Shown here: positions 1 to 5,131 of the stretch, piece after piece
Position numbering within the stretch: the first letter of the stretch is position 1
How the letters are laid out: each line of letters begins with the position of its first letter
Assembly: GCA_945483525.1 (NCBI GenBank)
Contig: CALYRV010000102.1
Location: 1 to 5,131, forward strand
Origin: an uncultured Verrucomicrobiota bacterium
GTDB lineage: Bacteria > Verrucomicrobiota > Kiritimatiellia > RFP12 > UBA1067
Length of the DNA: 5,131 nucleotides
Direction of reading: 5' to 3'
Notes under the pieces: model-generated
Database searches by the model: none
What the model was told of the DNA's origin: nothing
What the model saw: only the letters and a program-made list of their open reading frames with translations
Translations under genes and position numbers: made by a program

Positions 1-161
1 TTGCGCCCCCCTTGTGCCTCTCTGCGGCGAAAATACTTGAATTGATTGCCAATGACAAGAAGCGGTCGGGCGAGACGATCACGTTGATCGTGCCGCGCAA
101 GATCGGAGAATGTGAACTTGTTGAAACACCGATGTCGGAGTTGGAATCGTGGTTAAGGTAA
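1..161 (+). CDS. aroB: 3-dehydroquinate synthase, C-terminal fragment (5' end outside window)
   Basis: This is the tail of a gene entering from the left. The first complete codon is at 3, the frame stays open, and it stops with TAA at 159-161, giving about 52 residues. The piece contains the NDKKRSGE segment followed by a strand ending in PRKIGE. This matches the end of 3-dehydroquinate synthase: in E. coli AroB the corresponding stretch reads RDKKVLAGE...LPLAIGK. The enzyme is cytoplasmic, NAD- and metal-dependent, and converts DAHP to 3-dehydroquinate, the second step of the shikimate pathway. The N-terminal NAD-binding domain and metal ligands lie outside the window, so they cannot be checked. 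The gene directly downstream encodes another shikimate enzyme and begins within this reading frame, which supports the call. A related sugar-cyclase-type DHQS homologue is possible but unlikely in this setting. Confidence 0.85.
   Translation, partial: APPLCLSAAKILELIANDKKRSGETITLIVPRKIGECELVETPMSELESWLR
137..140 (+). promoter_or_regulatory. Ribosome binding site for aroA (GGAG, inside aroB)
   Basis: GGAG lies 8 bases upstream of the GTG at 149 and within the last codons of aroB. No ATG exists in the aroA frame near here, so this site decides the GTG start. The 13-base overlap with aroB (149-161) suggests translational coupling, which is an inference. Confidence 0.6.
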
Positions 162-1153
162 TCGAGCCGGGACGGCGCACGGGAACGGTTCTGGTTCCCT
201 CGTCAAAGTCAATCGCGCACCGCGAGCTCATCGCGGCGGCGCTTTCGGGCGTGGAGCCGCCCCTGATTCGCGGCGAATCGAAGGATACGCTTGCGACGCG
301 CAATTGCCTGAAGGCGATGATGTCCGGAGATCCCATCTGGCCGTGCGGGGAAAGTGGGACGACCCTGCGACTTCTCGAACCGATCGCGGGTGTAATGGGC
401 TGGAAGGGTTGCTTCAAGTGCGAAGGACGGCTCGGAGAACGTCCGCGTATGCCGTTCGAGAAGAAAAACCGTTATGAGATTCCCGGTAACATCTCCTCAC
501 AGTTCATTTCAGGTCTGCTGATGGCGCTGCCGCTCGCAGACTGGGACAGCGAAATCGTCATCGACGGTCCTCTTCAGAGCGAGGCCTATGTGCGTCTCAC
601 GCAAGATACTCTCCGGGCGTCGGGCGTCAATTTTGACAAAGTCGGTCAGACCTACTTTGTCAAAGGCGGGCAGCGCTATCATTTTGCGGGCGGGGGCGAG
701 GTCGAGGGAGACTGGTCGCAGGCCGCCTTCTTTTTGGCCATGGGCGTCGAGGCGAAGGGGCTCAAGGCTGACTCGCGCCAGGGTGATAAGGCGGTCGTTG
801 ACTTGCTGGCCGCGATTCGCGGAGGAGCGAAGACGATTGATGTTGCTCAGACGCCCGACCTCTATCCTTGCCTTGCGGCGTATGTCGCGGCGACGGAACG
901 TGAGGTGACTTTTACCGGAACGGAGCGCTTGCGTTTCAAAGAGAGCGATCGGATCGCGTCGACGGCGGCGCTCATTGAGGCGGTGAAGACCGGCAAGCCG
1001 GTCAACACGTTTGGAGACCATCGCATTGCGATGTCCGCTGCGGTGATGGCATGTTACGCCAAGCGTCCGGTGACGATCGAAGGCGCGGAGTGCGTCGCGA
1101 AGTCGTATCCCGGCTTCTGGGATGATTTTGAACAGTTGAGCAAGGCAAGCTGA
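149..1153 (+). CDS. aroA: Compact 3-phosphoshikimate 1-carboxyvinyltransferase (EPSP synthase)
   Basis: Cytoplasmic EPSP synthase joins phosphoenolpyruvate to shikimate-3-phosphate, the sixth shikimate step. Landmarks, with E. coli residues in brackets: SSKSIAHR with K20, S21 and R25 (K22, S23, R27); CGESGTTLRLL with G70 (G96); ERP with R98 (R124); SSQF with S116 and Q118 (S169, Q171); Y147 (Y200); VEGD with D188 (D242); PDL with D237 (D313); LRFKESDR with K264, E265 and R268 (K340, E341, R344); GDHRIAM with R292 (R386); VAKSYPGFW with K318 (K411). The catalytic set is complete, so the enzyme is probably active. The AHR and ESGTTLR variants resemble Clostridium-type enzymes. The odd feature is length: 334 residues against 427 in E. 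coli, with four separate internal contractions. The start is GTG at 149, supported by GGAG at 137-140; the gene overlaps aroB by 13 bases. The next gene begins 5 bases after the stop. Confidence 0.95.
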   Translation: MVKVIEPGRRTGTVLVPSSKSIAHRELIAAALSGVEPPLIRGESKDTLATRNCLKAMMSGDPIWPCGESGTTLRLLEPIAGVMGWKGCFKCEGRLGERPRMPFEKKNRYEIPGNISSQFISGLLMALPLADWDSEIVIDGPLQSEAYVRLTQDTLRASGVNFDKVGQTYFVKGGQRYHFAGGGEVEGDWSQAAFFLAMGVEAKGLKADSRQGDKAVVDLLAAIRGGAKTIDVAQTPDLYPCLAAYVAATEREVTFTGTERLRFKESDRIASTAALIEAVKTGKPVNTFGDHRIAMSAAVMACYAKRPVTIEGAECVAKSYPGFWDDFEQLSKAS

Positions 1154-1158
1154 AGATC

Positions 1159-2331
1159 ATGAAGAGACTGTGTTGGCTGGTTACGCTGATTGCAGGGACA
1201 GTGTCCGCGGCGGTTCCGTTCAAGAACGGGACAAGGTTCGCGCTGAAGGACGTGCCGGGCGAACTGGTCGTTGAACGGCGGGCGGGCGAGCCCGTGCGAT
1301 TCGCGCTGGAGGAGAACGGCACGACGGGCTATCAGTGGGCGGCCGAGTGGAACACAAACGAGTGCGAGGTCATCCTCGACCATCGAGGTCCCGGTGGCGA
1401 CCAGCGGGTCTGCGGTGCGGCGGGGACGCTGAATGTCGCCGTGACGAGCAAGATCTACACGCCCGCGCGGATCGAGTTTGCGTATCGGAGGCCGTGGGAA
1501 AAGGGCGTGAAGCCGATCCGTGCGCTCAAGCTGATCGTCTATACGGTCGGCGAGGCGAAGAGCCCGATCTATCCGAGGAACGCGGTCAACCGGCTCCTGA
1601 AGGCGGAGTGCGCGAAGCGCGGCATCGTGCTCACCGACTGGCATCTCCACATCCGCGGCGGAATGACGCCGGAGATGGCGCTTCAGCGCGAGCGGGATTC
1701 GGGCATCCGGTCGACGGCGATGGAGAACCACGGACGCGAATGGGAGATCTACGATGACGCGAAGCTTGTCGCCTTCGCGAAACGGTCGCGCGCGGTGAAT
1801 CCGAAAATGCCGGTCGGCATTCAGGTGAACGACCGCGACTGGTCTGAGAAGATCGCGCCGGAGACGCGTGCGCAGTTCGACTATATCCTTGCGGACACGA
1901 TGATCATGGGCAAGCTCCCGTCCGGACGCGACAACCGGCTCTGGATGGTGAAGGAGGTTCGCGATCCAGACAAGTGGATGGCGGACTACTTCGCGCACAC
2001 GATGCGCATTCTCGACGAACCGATTTCCATTTTGGCGAATCCGACCTACCTTCCCGAGCCGCTGGCGGGTGACTATGATCGCCTCTGGACCGAGGAACGG
2101 ATGCGGGCGGTGATCGCGAAGGCCGTGAAGAAGGGCATCGCGCTCGAGATCCAGGCCGAGTCTCCCTATCCGCGTCCGCAGTTCCTGAAGCTTGCGAAGG
2201 AAATGGGCGCGAAGTTCTCTTTCGGTACGAACAATTTCGATCCGACGCCGAAAGACCTCTCCCGCTGGCTGGAGGCAATCACCTGGCTCGACCTGAAGGC
2301 CTCGGACATCTGGATGCCAAGCAAGAGATGA
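1159..2331 (+). CDS. Secreted chagasin-domain (I42) / PHP-like barrel fusion protein
   Basis: 390 residues. Residues 1-18 form a signal peptide (MKR, hydrophobic core, SAA), so the protein is probably exported. Residues ~24-132 look like a chagasin/I42 inhibitor of papain-type cysteine proteases. All three binding-loop motifs are present: NGTTGYQW at 53-60, GPGG at 77-80 and RRPWE at 110-114. Residues ~140-388 resemble a PHP-superfamily metal-dependent barrel: DWHLHIRGG at 160-168 carries the HxH pair (H162, H164), and ENHG at 189-192 offers E189 and H191. Later PHP ligands are replaced: ANP at 293-295 stands where HP is usual, and GTNNFD at 356-361 where GSDAH is usual. From memory, secreted PHP-like proteins of Planctomycetes and Verrucomicrobia share this pattern, so it may define a subfamily rather than decay. 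The substrate is unknown. ATG 1159 follows aroA by 5 bases with only a weak purine-rich upstream site; the end overlaps the next gene (ATGA). The inhibitor domain is well supported, the PHP assignment less so. Confidence 0.82.
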   Translation: MKRLCWLVTLIAGTVSAAVPFKNGTRFALKDVPGELVVERRAGEPVRFALEENGTTGYQWAAEWNTNECEVILDHRGPGGDQRVCGAAGTLNVAVTSKIYTPARIEFAYRRPWEKGVKPIRALKLIVYTVGEAKSPIYPRNAVNRLLKAECAKRGIVLTDWHLHIRGGMTPEMALQRERDSGIRSTAMENHGREWEIYDDAKLVAFAKRSRAVNPKMPVGIQVNDRDWSEKIAPETRAQFDYILADTMIMGKLPSGRDNRLWMVKEVRDPDKWMADYFAHTMRILDEPISILANPTYLPEPLAGDYDRLWTEERMRAVIAKAVKKGIALEIQAESPYPRPQFLKLAKEMGAKFSFGTNNFDPTPKDLSRWLEAITWLDLKASDIWMPSKR

Positions 2332-3887
2332 AAACCGGATTTCGGCTGAAGCAGTTCTTGCTGGCGTGCGGCATGCTCGCGTTTGTCACCGTTTTCGTGA
2401 CGGTGGGGATGCGCGTCGATTTTGAACGGTGCAAGTCCGCGTCCTGGCCGGAGATTCCATGCCGGGTCGTGGATTCGTCCGTCGCGCGGAAGGCCATTGA
2501 CGACTATCGGTTCACGGCAAGTTTCAACTACGAGGCGAACGGGCGCACCAACAGCTCCTCGTCGGTGAACACGCCGGAGTCGATGGAATATAAGTTTGAA
2601 CGCATTGAAAAGCGCTTGCCGTTGCTTAGGAAATACGCGAAGGGGGCGACGGCGACCTGCCGCGTCAACCCGGACTGTCCTGCGCAAGCTGTTTTGTTGG
2701 TTGATTCGGGCGACCTTAAGGATCTGCTGATTCCGCTTCTCGTGCTTGGCTTCTTTGCGGTTGTGGGGCTTGCAGTGGCGGTGCTCTCGTTCGGTGGTGT
2801 TCGCAAGAAGCTTTCTGAGAAGCTGAATCCCGGTGTGCTGATCGGGAGCGGGCTTGGCTTGATCTTCTGCGTGTTCGGGTGGAGCGGAGTCGTTGCGAAT
2901 GTCGGAGATGTCTTTTCCCCTCAGGCTTATGAGGAAACGACGGGCAGGGTGCTGGCAAAGGGAGTCGTATCTCATCAGAGTCACGGTAAGCGCGGAACTT
3001 GTACGGTGTACGCGCCGCGAATCGCTTTCGCCTACACGGTCGACGGGACGGCGTATGAAAGCGACCGTTATCGAAATTCGGATTTTTCGTCCAGCGACTC
3101 CTCCGAGTCGAGGCATATTGTTCGCAACTATCAGGTGGGCGAGACAATTAAGGTCTGGTATGATACGTCTGCCCCTTCGCGGGCCCAGATCGTGAAGCCC
3201 GGTTCGGATGTCATCGAATTCGTGCCGCTTGCGCTTTTCGGTTTCTTTGCGCTCTGCGGGACGTTTCTCCTGGCGTTTCTGCTTCGCAGCGTGGTGAAGG
3301 CGTGGATTGCCTCGCGCAGGAAGGGCGAGGTGTCGAGTCCGCTTTACGGTGTCCGTCTGCGCCGCAAGCAGGGAGCCGACTTCTGGTTTCTCGTGGTTTT
3401 CGCGACCATTTGGAATCTGTTTAGCTGGTTGCTTGTCTGTGTCTTCATCATCAGCCCGTGGCCGCATGTTTCTTTGGGGGCGATCACCGTGTTGATCTTC
3501 CCGATTGTCGGACTTTTCTTTGTCGCGAAGGTCATTCGGCGGGGCGTCAGCCACTTCCTGGGGACGCATGTCGCCCTGACGATGACGACAAGCGGACTGA
3601 GCGAGGGGACGCCGGTTCGCCTTGACTATGCGTTTGACGGCACGGCGAAGGTGACGCGCCTTTTGTTTGCAGTCGGGCAATGGAACGAAGAAGTTACACG
3701 AAGCAAGGACTATGGCTCTCCCGAAAGTCTTGTTGAGGTCGTTTCGCTCGAGCATCCCTCGCCGATGGGGTCGGTTGAGTTTCGTTTTCCGGCGGTCTTG
3801 AAGGCGAAGGCCGTAACCTCGGAGATTCGCGTAACCCTGATGCGCACGGGCAAGAAGAAAACGGTCGACATCTTTGCGATTCCGTAA
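2328..3887 (+). CDS. Multi-pass membrane protein with two DUF3592-like units
   Basis: 519 residues of unknown function. Predicted membrane segments lie at ~10-28, 133-154, 170-192, 298-319, 353-375 and 382-402. Two soluble units of similar design sit between them. The first, ~40-124, starts WPEIPCRVVDS, has a YEANGR turn and ends RVNPDCPAQAVL. The second, ~201-291, starts TTGRVLAKG, has YTVDGTAYES and ends YQVGETIKVWYDTSAPSRAQIV. The pattern of a W/G-R-V strand, Y-x-x-(D/N)-G turn and V-x-Y-(D/N)-P-x-x-P-x-x-A-x-(L/V) end is that of DUF3592. The membrane layout would put both units on the same side, probably outside the cytoplasm. Residues ~405-519 form a third soluble, strand-rich region with no motif I recognise. 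The unit termini suggest internal duplication. The ATG overlaps the upstream stop (ATGA, 2328-2331), a sign of translational coupling; no good separate ribosome binding site is visible. Confidence 0.8.
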   Translation: MKTGFRLKQFLLACGMLAFVTVFVTVGMRVDFERCKSASWPEIPCRVVDSSVARKAIDDYRFTASFNYEANGRTNSSSSVNTPESMEYKFERIEKRLPLLRKYAKGATATCRVNPDCPAQAVLLVDSGDLKDLLIPLLVLGFFAVVGLAVAVLSFGGVRKKLSEKLNPGVLIGSGLGLIFCVFGWSGVVANVGDVFSPQAYEETTGRVLAKGVVSHQSHGKRGTCTVYAPRIAFAYTVDGTAYESDRYRNSDFSSSDSSESRHIVRNYQVGETIKVWYDTSAPSRAQIVKPGSDVIEFVPLALFGFFALCGTFLLAFLLRSVVKAWIASRRKGEVSSPLYGVRLRRKQGADFWFLVVFATIWNLFSWLLVCVFIISPWPHVSLGAITVLIFPIVGLFFVAKVIRRGVSHFLGTHVALTMTTSGLSEGTPVRLDYAFDGTAKVTRLLFAVGQWNEEVTRSKDYGSPESLVEVVSLEHPSPMGSVEFRFPAVLKAKAVTSEIRVTLMRTGKKKTVDIFAIP

Positions 3888-3896
3888 TCCGAGCAT

Positions 3897-3924
3897 TTGT
3901 CTGCGCCGTTAAAAATGATACAAT
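3897..3924 (+). promoter_or_regulatory. Candidate sigma-70 type promoter with extended -10
   Basis: TTGTCT (3897-3902, 4 of 6 to TTGACA) is followed after 16 bases by TACAAT (3919-3924, 5 of 6 to TATAAT). TG at 3916-3917 gives the extended -10 arrangement TGATACAAT. The site lies in the only AT-rich intergenic stretch of the window, just after the DUF3592 gene. Transcription would start near 3930-3932, only about 7-9 bases before the ATG at 3939. This is the best candidate start of a separate unit covering the small protein, mgtC and the DUF805 gene. Confidence 0.6.
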
Positions 3925-3938
3925 ATGATGTTGTAGGC

Positions 3939-4193
3939 ATGAAAAAGCTGATAGTCATCTTGGTTTTGCTGCTGGTTGCGGCAGGTGCGGCGATTTGGTA
4001 CCTGAAATTCGCAGGCGTCACGCACGAGGACATCTATGACGCGGTGACAGCGGAGTCGGCGAAGGTGCAGTCCGTCGTCGACGACCGCTACCAGAAGCTC
4101 GACCGGAAACTCGACCGCATCGAGTCCAAGCTCGACAAGCTTCTGGAGATCGCGAACCGTCCGCTGCCGGACGGCATGCAGCGGGCGGAGTAA
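3939..4193 (+). CDS. Small membrane-anchored coiled-coil protein, unknown function
   Basis: 84 residues, not recognised as a named family. Residues 1-22 (MKKLIVIL..., then a run of L/V/A ending IWYL) form one membrane anchor or an uncleaved signal. No lipobox cysteine is present and no clear cleavage site is seen. The rest is polar and helical. Residues ~50-72 form a short coiled coil: L54, L58, I61, L65 and L68 follow 3-4 spacing, built from three KLD repeats (K53, K57, K64). The C-terminus NRPLPDGMQRAE is probably disordered. I chose ATG 3939 because it starts directly at the MKK signal-like sequence. Upstream in-frame ATG 3915 and TTG 3897 lie within or ahead of the predicted promoter. The gene lacks an obvious Shine-Dalgarno, and its leader would be very short. 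It precedes mgtC by 24 bases, so the two are probably co-transcribed. A role in oligomerising or tethering a membrane partner is conjecture. Confidence 0.75.
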   Translation: MKKLIVILVLLLVAAGAAIWYLKFAGVTHEDIYDAVTAESAKVQSVVDDRYQKLDRKLDRIESKLDKLLEIANRPLPDGMQRAE

Positions 4194-4204
4194 GGGGAGC
4201 ATTT

Positions 4205-4211
4205 AAGGAGG
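4205..4211 (+). promoter_or_regulatory. Strong Shine-Dalgarno for mgtC (AAGGAGG)
   Basis: AAGGAGG ends 6 bases before ATG 4218 and is the best ribosome binding site in the window. It contrasts with the near absence of one at the upstream small gene, so the second gene of this unit may be translated more strongly than the first. Confidence 0.8.
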
Positions 4212-4217
4212 GAAGGT

Positions 4218-4658
4218 ATGCCAGACGCACATGTTTTGATCACTCGCATTGTGATTGCGGGACTGCTCGGAGGGATCATCGGCGCGGAGCGCGAGTTCCG
4301 GGCGAAGATCGCCGGGACGCGGACGCATCTCTTGGTGGCGGTCGGGGCTGCGCTGATGATGATCGTCTCGCGCTACGGGTTTGATGGACAGGGCGATCCC
4401 GGACGCGTCGCCGCACAGATCGTGAGCGGCATCGGCTTCATCGGTGCGGGTGCGATCATGGTGAACCGCAAGGCCGTCCACGGACTCACGACGGCCGCCG
4501 GCATCTGGGTCGCCGCGGGCATCGGCATGGCGGTTGCTTCCGGCATGTACGCGATCGGCGTTGCAACGACGGTCATATCGCTTGTCGGACTCGAAGTATT
4601 CGGCTGGTTCTTTCACAGGCACAAGGCGGAGGTCATGGAAGACGACAAGGACAATTGA
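4218..4658 (+). CDS. MgtC/SapB family inner-membrane protein
   Basis: 146 residues with about five hydrophobic segments (~6-22, 36-52, 64-82, 91-107, 109-131). Family signatures appear in order: GLLGGIIGAERE at 15-26, AGTRTHLLVAVGAAL at 32-46, RVAAQIVSGIGFIGAGAI at 63-80, and GLTTAAGIWVAAGIG at 89-103. The conserved acidic and basic residues E24, R25, R35 and D60 are present. In Salmonella and Mycobacterium, MgtC supports growth at low magnesium and survival in macrophages, and Salmonella MgtC acts on the F1Fo ATP synthase. Many environmental homologues have no assigned role, so the function here is unproven. The protein holds only the membrane domain. It lacks the ~80-residue cytoplasmic C-terminal domain of pathogen MgtC and ends in a short charged tail (EDDKDN), making it closer to short SapB/YhiD-type members. 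A strong Shine-Dalgarno supports ATG 4218. The next gene starts 34 bases after the stop. Confidence 0.92.
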   Translation: MPDAHVLITRIVIAGLLGGIIGAEREFRAKIAGTRTHLLVAVGAALMMIVSRYGFDGQGDPGRVAAQIVSGIGFIGAGAIMVNRKAVHGLTTAAGIWVAAGIGMAVASGMYAIGVATTVISLVGLEVFGWFFHRHKAEVMEDDKDN

Positions 4659-4679
4659 AGCGGAAAAGTTGGTGGCGGA

Positions 4680-4686
4680 AAGGTGA
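4680..4686 (+). promoter_or_regulatory. Ribosome binding site for the DUF805 gene (AAGGTGA)
   Basis: AAGGTGA ends 6 bases before ATG 4693. It matches the 3' part of the AGGAGGTGA consensus and supports that start codon. Confidence 0.6.
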
Positions 4687-4692
4687 CGAGAA

Positions 4693-5131
4693 ATGGAGCA
4701 TAAGACCTATCCGAATCCTGATCGTGTCGGGCGGTGTGAGTTCGCGGTCAAGACGATTCTCGGGCTTGCGGTTCTGGCGCCTTGCCTCGTTATGGCGCCA
4801 CGGGAGGGAACGTCGCTTTGGTATAAGGCTGCGGCGCTGGTTATCGTTTCCTTTGCGCTCTATATGAGCATCCTGTGGATGTTCCTGATCGCCAGGCGAC
4901 TGCATGACTTCGGGCGGACCGGCTGGTGGATTCTCGGCTTCATTGTCTTTCAGAATGTCGCGCGAAATCTGGCCATGGCCGCACCGAAGGGGCTGGCGCT
5001 TGACATTTGCTGTTGGCTTGAAACGGCGGTCGAACTCGGCATACTTGTCCTCGTCGCCTGTTGGCCGGGGAATCGGGAGCGGAACGAATACGGGTTTCCG
5101 CCCGAATATCCGAAGACCTTGCTGGGACGGT
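4693..5131 (+). CDS. DUF805 family membrane protein, 3' end outside window
   Basis: The frame opened by ATG 4693 runs without a stop to the right edge, giving 146 complete codons. DUF805 hallmarks are visible: an N-terminal DRVGRCEF at 11-17 (family form GR-x-x-R-x-x-F), ARRLHDFGRTGWW at 67-79, and PGNRERNEYG at 125-134 (family form PG...N-x-Y/F-G). Hydrophobic segments at ~17-35, 45-66, 77-96 and 101-124 give about four membrane passes. DUF805 proteins are small bacterial inner-membrane proteins of unknown function. Since both diagnostic motifs have already passed, the gene probably ends soon after the window edge. AAGGTGA at 4680-4686 supports the start. It follows mgtC by 34 bases with no terminator or promoter seen between, so it is probably in the same unit. 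Confidence 0.85.
   Translation, partial: MEHKTYPNPDRVGRCEFAVKTILGLAVLAPCLVMAPREGTSLWYKAAALVIVSFALYMSILWMFLIARRLHDFGRTGWWILGFIVFQNVARNLAMAAPKGLALDICCWLETAVELGILVLVACWPGNRERNEYGFPPEYPKTLLGR

Noticed and set aside
1283..1294. CGGGC-GA-GCCCG inverted repeat as a terminator
   Set aside because: It lies inside a coding region, has a 2-base loop and no T-run, so it is probably chance in GC-rich sequence.
1335..1757. Second + strand open frame inside the chagasin-PHP gene
   Set aside because: It is out of frame with clear I42 and HxH motifs, rich in Arg/Gly, and has no motif of its own.
1054..1998. Open frame on the - strand (314 codons) opposite aroA and the chagasin-PHP gene
   Set aside because: Its composition is arginine-rich and low in complexity, and it spans two well-supported genes on the other strand. 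No family motif is seen.
2166..3896. Long open frame on the - strand (576 codons) opposite the DUF3592 gene
   Set aside because: It has no recognisable domain or hydrophobic pattern, is very rich in Arg/His/Pro/Gln, and lies antisense to a gene with clear membrane segments and family motifs. It is a by-product of GC-rich codon use.
3897..3938. Upstream starts (TTG 3897, ATG 3915) for the small membrane protein
   Set aside because: They overlap the predicted -35 and -10 and would add a polar extension before an MKK signal-like start. ATG 3939 fits better.
3888..3938. Terminator for the upstream gene set in the intergenic gap
   Set aside because: No stem-loop with a T-run is visible, so the end of the aroB-to-DUF3592 transcript cannot be placed.
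4775..4800. TGGCGCC / GGCGCCA inverted repeat with a 12-base loop
   Set aside because: It sits within codons 28-36 of the DUF805 gene, has no following T-run and is built from a self-complementary GGCGCC that recurs easily at this GC level. A regulatory role cannot be supported.

Overview
The window looks like a protein-dense bacterial chromosome segment of moderately high GC. All genes are on the + strand and the gaps are very small; the longest is about 50 bases. There are no RNA genes, mobile elements, CRISPR arrays or clear terminators. The gene content suggests a member of the PVC group, perhaps Kiritimatiellota, Lentisphaerota or a related Verrucomicrobiota lineage. The hints are an EPSP synthase with Clostridium-like motif variants, a secreted PHP-like protein with an ANPTYLP/GTNN signature, and a tandem DUF3592 membrane protein. 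This placement is inference from remembered family distributions, not proof.

Region 1 (1-1153) is the end of a shikimate-pathway cluster: the last ~52 codons of 3-dehydroquinate synthase (aroB), then a complete EPSP synthase (aroA). The aroA GTG start lies inside the end of aroB. This AroA is very short (334 aa against 427 in E. coli), yet every catalytic landmark I checked is present. The shortening falls in four separate internal segments.

Region 2 (1159-3887) continues the same tight arrangement with two envelope-directed proteins. The first is a secreted fusion of a chagasin-type (I42) cysteine-protease-inhibitor domain to a PHP-like TIM-barrel domain. The second, overlapping it by ATGA, is a multi-pass membrane protein with two DUF3592-like extracytoplasmic units and a soluble C-terminal domain.

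Region 3 (3888-5131) appears to begin a new transcription unit. The short AT-rich gap holds a good candidate promoter (TTGTCT, 16 bases, TACAAT, with an extended-10 TG). It would start transcription only a few bases before the ATG of an 84-aa membrane-anchored coiled-coil protein. That gene is followed by an MgtC/SapB-family membrane protein with a strong Shine-Dalgarno and by a DUF805 membrane protein that runs off the right edge.

The most notable points are the compact EPSP synthase, the inhibitor-PHP fusion with replaced metal ligands, and the near-leaderless promoter driving a small protein paired with mgtC. I saw no clearly new defence or mobile system.
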